A stretch of 64,000 nt of DNA from Verrucomicrobium spinosum DSM 4136 = JCM 18804 (GTDB taxonomy: Bacteria; Verrucomicrobiota; Verrucomicrobiia; Verrucomicrobiales; Verrucomicrobiaceae). How positions within the stretch are numbered: the first letter of the stretch is position 1; each line of letters begins with the position of its first letter. The position numbers and the translations under genes are program-made. The notes under the pieces were generated by a model that worked only from the letters and a program-made list of their open reading frames with translations, had not been told where the DNA came from and ran no database searches. Where the stretch lies: contig NZ_ABIZ01000001.1 of NCBI RefSeq assembly GCF_000172155.1, positions 6,977,105-7,041,104 on the forward strand, given 5' to 3'. Below, in pieces: positions 60,636 to 64,000 of the stretch.

Positions 60636-61418
60636 CTAGGGGGAGGCAGAAGCACCTTCCGCAGCCGTCACCGCCAGGTCGCCGCTGCGGGCGATCTTGA
60701 TGAACACCTCCTCCAGCGAGGCCGCATCAGCCTTCTTCACAATCTCCTCCGGGGAACCCTCGGCCACGATCCGGCCCTTGTGCAGGAAGATCACCCGGTC
60801 GCACACCTCCTCGATGTCCTTCATGAGGTGGGAGGTGTACAGGATGCTGATGCCACGCTCCTTCTGCACCTTGCGGATGGTCTTGCGCACCTTGTCCGCA
60901 ATGTCCGGGTCCAGGCTCGCGGTCGGCTCATCCAGCAGGAGGAGTTCAGGATCATTAAGCAGCGCCTTGCACAGATTCAGCCGCGTGCTTTCCCCGGCGG
61001 AGAGTTGCCCCGTCACCCGCTTGCGCAGGTCTGCGATCTCAAAGAGCTCCAGCAGCTCCGTGATCTTCTGCTTCACATTCGACACGCCGTAGATCTTGGC
61101 GAAGACCGTCAGATTCTGCCAGACCAGGAGATTGTTCGGCAGGCTGGTGTAAGCAGAGGAGAAGTTCGCCCGCTTCAGCACCTCCAGGCGATGCTTCACA
61201 AAATCCATGCCAAACGCCCGGATCGTGCCCGAGGTCGGCGTGGTCAGCCCCAGCAACATGTTCATCGCCGTGGTCTTGCCCGCGCCATTCGCCCCCAGCA
61301 GCCCCAGCACCTCGCCCTTGTGGAGTTTGAAGTTGAACCGGTCCAGGACGGTCACACCGTCGAACTCCCGGGTCAGGTCAGTGGCTTCGAGGATGACTTC
61401 ACGATCAGCGGCGCTCAT
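60636..61418 (-). CDS. ABC transporter ATPase, ABC-2 exporter
   Basis: 260 residues from the ATG at 61418. Walker A GLLGANGAGKTTAMNMLLGL, signature GQLSAGESTRLNLCKALL, Walker B LLLLDEPTASLDPDIADK, switch TSHLMKDIEEVCD. The signature LSAGE replaces the common LSGGQ, as in several exporters of this subgroup. The partner permease gene is next. The leader CTCACCGCCCTACCC before the ATG is pyrimidine-rich. The gene is divergent from metH with 148 bp between the starts. Confidence 0.95.
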   Translation of the reverse strand: MSAADREVILEATDLTREFDGVTVLDRFNFKLHKGEVLGLLGANGAGKTTAMNMLLGLTTPTSGTIRAFGMDFVKHRLEVLKRANFSSAYTSLPNNLLVWQNLTVFAKIYGVSNVKQKITELLELFEIADLRKRVTGQLSAGESTRLNLCKALLNDPELLLLDEPTASLDPDIADKVRKTIRKVQKERGISILYTSHLMKDIEEVCDRVIFLHKGRIVAEGSPEEIVKKADAASLEEVFIKIARSGDLAVTAAEGASASP

Positions 61419-61566
61419 GGGTAGGGCGGTGAGCATAGCTTACGCGGCGGGGATGCAAGCCGGATTCCGCAACAATCCCTCCGCCAAACCACCCAAGTTC
61501 GTATCCTCATATCATCATGCGTTCATGCGAGCTTGAAACCTCGCGCCCAACCCGCTAACATGTCCC

Positions 61567-64000
61567 ATGCCTGCCCAACCCAATGCCCGCCCTGAACTGG
61601 AAGCGCTTCTCCGCAAGCGGATCCTGGTCATTGACGGTGCCATGGGCACCACCATCCGCGGCTACGGTCTCAGTGAGGAAGACACCCGGGGCAAACGCTT
61701 TGCCGATGCGCCAAAGGACCTCAAGAACAACGGCGACATCCTCTCCCTGACCCGCCCGGACGTCATCGGCGACATCCACCGCCGCTTCCTCGTGGCCGGC
61801 GCGGACATCATCGAGACCAACACCTTCTCCGGCTCTTCCATCGCCCAGAGCGAGTTCTTCAAAGAAGACCCGCGCGAATCCGGCAAGGGCCGCAAGGACC
61901 CCGCCTTCTACCAGGAGGTCATGGACGACAAGTTCCTGCGCGACCTCGCCTGGGACATCAACTACGAATCCGCCCAGCTCTGCCGCAAGTGGGCAGACAA
62001 CATCGGCAGCGACACGGGCCGCAAGCGCTACGTGGCCGGGGCTATCGGGCCGCTCACCGTCTCTCTCTCCGTCTCGCCAGACGCGGACGACGCCGGATTC
62101 CGCGTCGTCACTTTTGACCAGGTGGTGGAGGACTACCGCCGCCAGGCCCGCGCCCTCATCGCCGGCGGGTGCGACATCCTCCTCGTCGAGACCATCTTCG
62201 ACTCCCTGAACGCCAAGGCGGCCATCGTGGCCCTCCAGGAGGTCTTCAAGGAGGACGGCCTGGAACTGCCCCTCATGGTTTCCGCCGCCGTCGGTCTGGG
62301 TGGGGAAACCATGATCTCCGCCCAGAAGGCCGAGGCCCTCTGGAATGCCGTGCGCAGCGCCAATCCGCTCGCCATCGGCCTGAACTGCTCCCTGGGCCCG
62401 GACAAGATGCGCCCGTTCCTCTCGGAACTCTCCGCCAAGGCGGACGCCTTTGTCTCCGCCTACCCGAACGCCGGGATGCCCAACCCCCTCACCCCCACGG
62501 GCTTCGATCTCGAACCGAAGCACATGGGCGAGTACATCACGGACTTCGCCGGTGCTGGGCTGGTGAACTTCGTCGGCGGCTGCTGCGGGAACACACCCGA
62601 CCACATCGCCGCCATTGCCAAGGCCGCGGAGCAGTTCGCCCCTCGCGAGATCCCCGTGATCGAGCCCCTGCTGCGCCTCAGCGGCACCGAGCCCTTCACC
62701 CGGGAGAGGGACTCCAACTACCTCATGATCGGCGAGCGCACAAACGTCGCCGGATCGCCCAAGTTCGCCAAGCTCATCAAGGAGAACAAGCTGGAGGAGG
62801 CCGTCGGCATCGCCCGCCAGCAGGTGGAGAACGGCGCGAACGTCATCGACATCTGCATGGACGAAGGCCTCATCGACGGCGTCGTCATGATGGACAAGTT
62901 CCTGCGCCTCGTCACCGCCGAGCCGGAGATCGCCAAGGTACCCTTCATGGTGGACTCCTCCAAGTGGGAGGTCATCGAGGCCGGCCTGAAGTGTCTCCAG
63001 GGCAAGGGCATCGTGAACTCCATCTCACTCAAGGAGGGCGAGGAACTTTTCAAAGAACGCGCCCGCACCATCAAGCGCTACGGCGCTGCCACGGTGGTCA
63101 TGGCCTTCGATGAGAACGGCCAGGCCGCCACCTATGAGGAGAAGATCCGCATCTGCGAGCGCGCCTACCGCATCCTCGTGGACGAGGTGGACTTCAATCC
63201 CGAGGACATCATCTTCGATCCCAACATCCTCACCGTCGCCACGGGGATGGAGGAGCACAACAACTACGCGGTGGACTTCATCGAAGCCACCCGCTGGATC
63301 AAGCAGAACCTCCCCGGGGCCAAGGTCAGCGGCGGCGTCAGCAACATCAGCTTCAGCTTCCGCGGCAACAACAAGGTGCGCGAGGCCATGCACAGCGCCT
63401 TCCTCTACCACGCCATCAAGGCGGGGATGGACATGGGCATTGTGAACGCCGGGATGCTGGAGGTGTACGAGGACATCCCGCAGGAAATGCTCGTGAAGGT
63501 GGAGGACGTGCTCCTCAACCGCCGCCCGGACGCCACCGAGATCCTGGTGGACTATGCCGAGCAGTTCAAAGGCCAGACCGGCGCGAAGAAGCAGGAGGTG
63601 GATCTCGCCTGGCGAGAGCAGTCCGTGGGCAAGCGGCTGGAGCACGCCCTGCTGCGCGGCATCACCGACTTCATCGACCAGGACACGCAGGAGGCGCTGG
63701 ATGAACTGAAGGTGCCCCTCAAGGTCATCGAAGGCCCCCTCATGGACGGCATGAGCGTGGTGGGCGACCTCTTCGGCGCGGGCAAGATGTTCCTCCCCCA
63801 GGTGGTGAAGAGCGCCCGCGTCATGAAGAAGTCCGTGGCTTACCTCGAACCCTTCATGGAGGCGGAGAAAGAGGCGCGGGCGCGCCTGGTTGTGGTCGGC
63901 CAGGAAGTCGCCACGCAGACTGCCGCCATCCTGGCACCTGATTCCCAGGTCAGAGAAGTCACCCTGTCCGAAGGTTTCACTTACACCCCCTATCCCGGTC
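61567..64000 (+). CDS. metH: Cobalamin-dependent methionine synthase, 3' end beyond window
   Basis: 811 codons are visible from the ATG at 61567. The homocysteine-binding domain (about 1-350) has [17 protein letters not shown] and the zinc ligands Cys274 ([10 protein letters not shown]) and Cys339/Cys340 ([11 protein letters not shown]). The pterin-binding domain (about 375-640) has [39 protein letters not shown] and [15 protein letters not shown]. The cap domain (about 690-765) ends in [20 protein letters not shown]. In E. coli MetH the B12 motif DVHDIG follows after about 15 residues. Here about 40 residues of different sequence ([19 protein letters not shown] and so on) run to the window edge, so the linker is longer. 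It methylates homocysteine using methyl-tetrahydrofolate. Confidence 0.96.
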   Translation, partial: MPAQPNARPELEALLRKRILVIDGAMGTTIRGYGLSEEDTRGKRFADAPKDLKNNGDILSLTRPDVIGDIHRRFLVAGADIIETNTFSGSSIAQSEFFKEDPRESGKGRKDPAFYQEVMDDKFLRDLAWDINYESAQLCRKWADNIGSDTGRKRYVAGAIGPLTVSLSVSPDADDAGFRVVTFDQVVEDYRRQARALIAGGCDILLVETIFDSLNAKAAIVALQEVFKEDGLELPLMVSAAVGLGGETMISAQKAEALWNAVRSANPLAIGLNCSLGPDKMRPFLSELSAKADAFVSAYPNAGMPNPLTPTGFDLEPKHMGEYITDFAGAGLVNFVGGCCGNTPDHIAAIAKAAEQFAPREIPVIEPLLRLSGTEPFTRERDSNYLMIGERTNVAGSPKFAKLIKENKLEEAVGIARQQVENGANVIDICMDEGLIDGVVMMDKFLRLVTAEPEIAKVPFMVDSSKWEVIEAGLKCLQGKGIVNSISLKEGEELFKERARTIKRYGAATVVMAFDENGQAATYEEKIRICERAYRILVDEVDFNPEDIIFDPNILTVATGMEEHNNYAVDFIEATRWIKQNLPGAKVSGGVSNISFSFRGNNKVREAMHSAFLYHAIKAGMDMGIVNAGMLEVYEDIPQEMLVKVEDVLLNRRPDATEILVDYAEQFKGQTGAKKQEVDLAWREQSVGKRLEHALLRGITDFIDQDTQEALDELKVPLKVIEGPLMDGMSVVGDLFGAGKMFLPQVVKSARVMKKSVAYLEPFMEAEKEARARLVVVGQEVATQTAAILAPDSQVREVTLSEGFTYTPYPG

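Noticed and set aside
61419-61566. SAM or cobalamin riboswitch before metH
   Set aside because: The 148-bp gap is short and shows none of the conserved core words of those classes that I could recognise.

Overview
The window looks like a chromosomal segment of a GC-rich member of the Verrucomicrobia, probably near Verrucomicrobium/Prosthecobacter. The main evidence is a complete four-gene Verru_Chthon cassette (proteins A-D), a Rhodopirellula/Verrucomicrobium-type ECF sigma factor next to a FecR-LamG protein, several pseudopilin-like proteins, very large secreted repeat proteins, and scarce Shine-Dalgarno sequences. This placement is made from recognised families, not from a search.

Layout. 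1-9.7 kb (minus): a partial secreted protein, a small lipoprotein, a 1857-residue secreted protein (RCC1, Ig-like, FN3, FG-GAP and calcium-binding repeats), and an SGNH hydrolase. 10.4-22.7 kb (plus): a 1922-residue beta-helix/TSP3 protein, then an 1800-residue RHS protein with a C39-like N-terminal region and a Ntox33-like C-terminal toxin, then a DUF4279 protein (candidate immunity protein) and a small membrane protein. 22.7-27.8 kb (minus): NAD(P)H-hydrate repair enzyme, cell-wall amidase, pseudopilin with a textbook terminator, ECF sigma factor. 28-34 kb (plus): TolC, HlyD/MacA adaptor, ABC ATPase and MacB-like permease, a complete tripartite export system. 35.3-41.8 kb (minus): Verru_Chthon cassette A-B-C-D. 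42.1-44.3 kb (plus): ECF sigma factor and FecR-LamG protein. 46.3-54.6 kb (minus): a tight eight-gene run, tsaC/sua5, murJ, unknown, pseudopilin, ABC ATPase, ABC permease, panC, nadB. 55.4-61.4 kb (minus): hipBA, a secreted SGNH hydrolase, small envelope proteins, a second ABC-2 exporter. 61.6 kb to the end (plus): metH, cut by the window edge.

The most unusual content is between the genes. There are at least five families of short repeats: (i) a 9-bp minisatellite (CCACCACTC/CCATCACTC) that starts 5-21 bp after the stop codon of three unrelated genes, always in the same orientation to the gene; (ii) arrays of the constant word TCTCAACCAG alternating with different small perfect palindromes; (iii) a 423-bp element with perfect 45-bp terminal inverted repeats, with a second inverted copy 10.5 kb away so that the pair brackets the Verru_Chthon/sigma/FecR block; (iv) a second inverted repeat pair bracketing the amidase and pseudopilin; (v) hairpin mosaics and AACCACAGAGG-type repeats. 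No transposase gene, tRNA, rRNA or CRISPR array was found.

Gene starts were usually moved downstream of the longest open frame, to an ATG preceding a signal peptide or family-typical N-terminus. Domain assignments rest on motifs read by eye.
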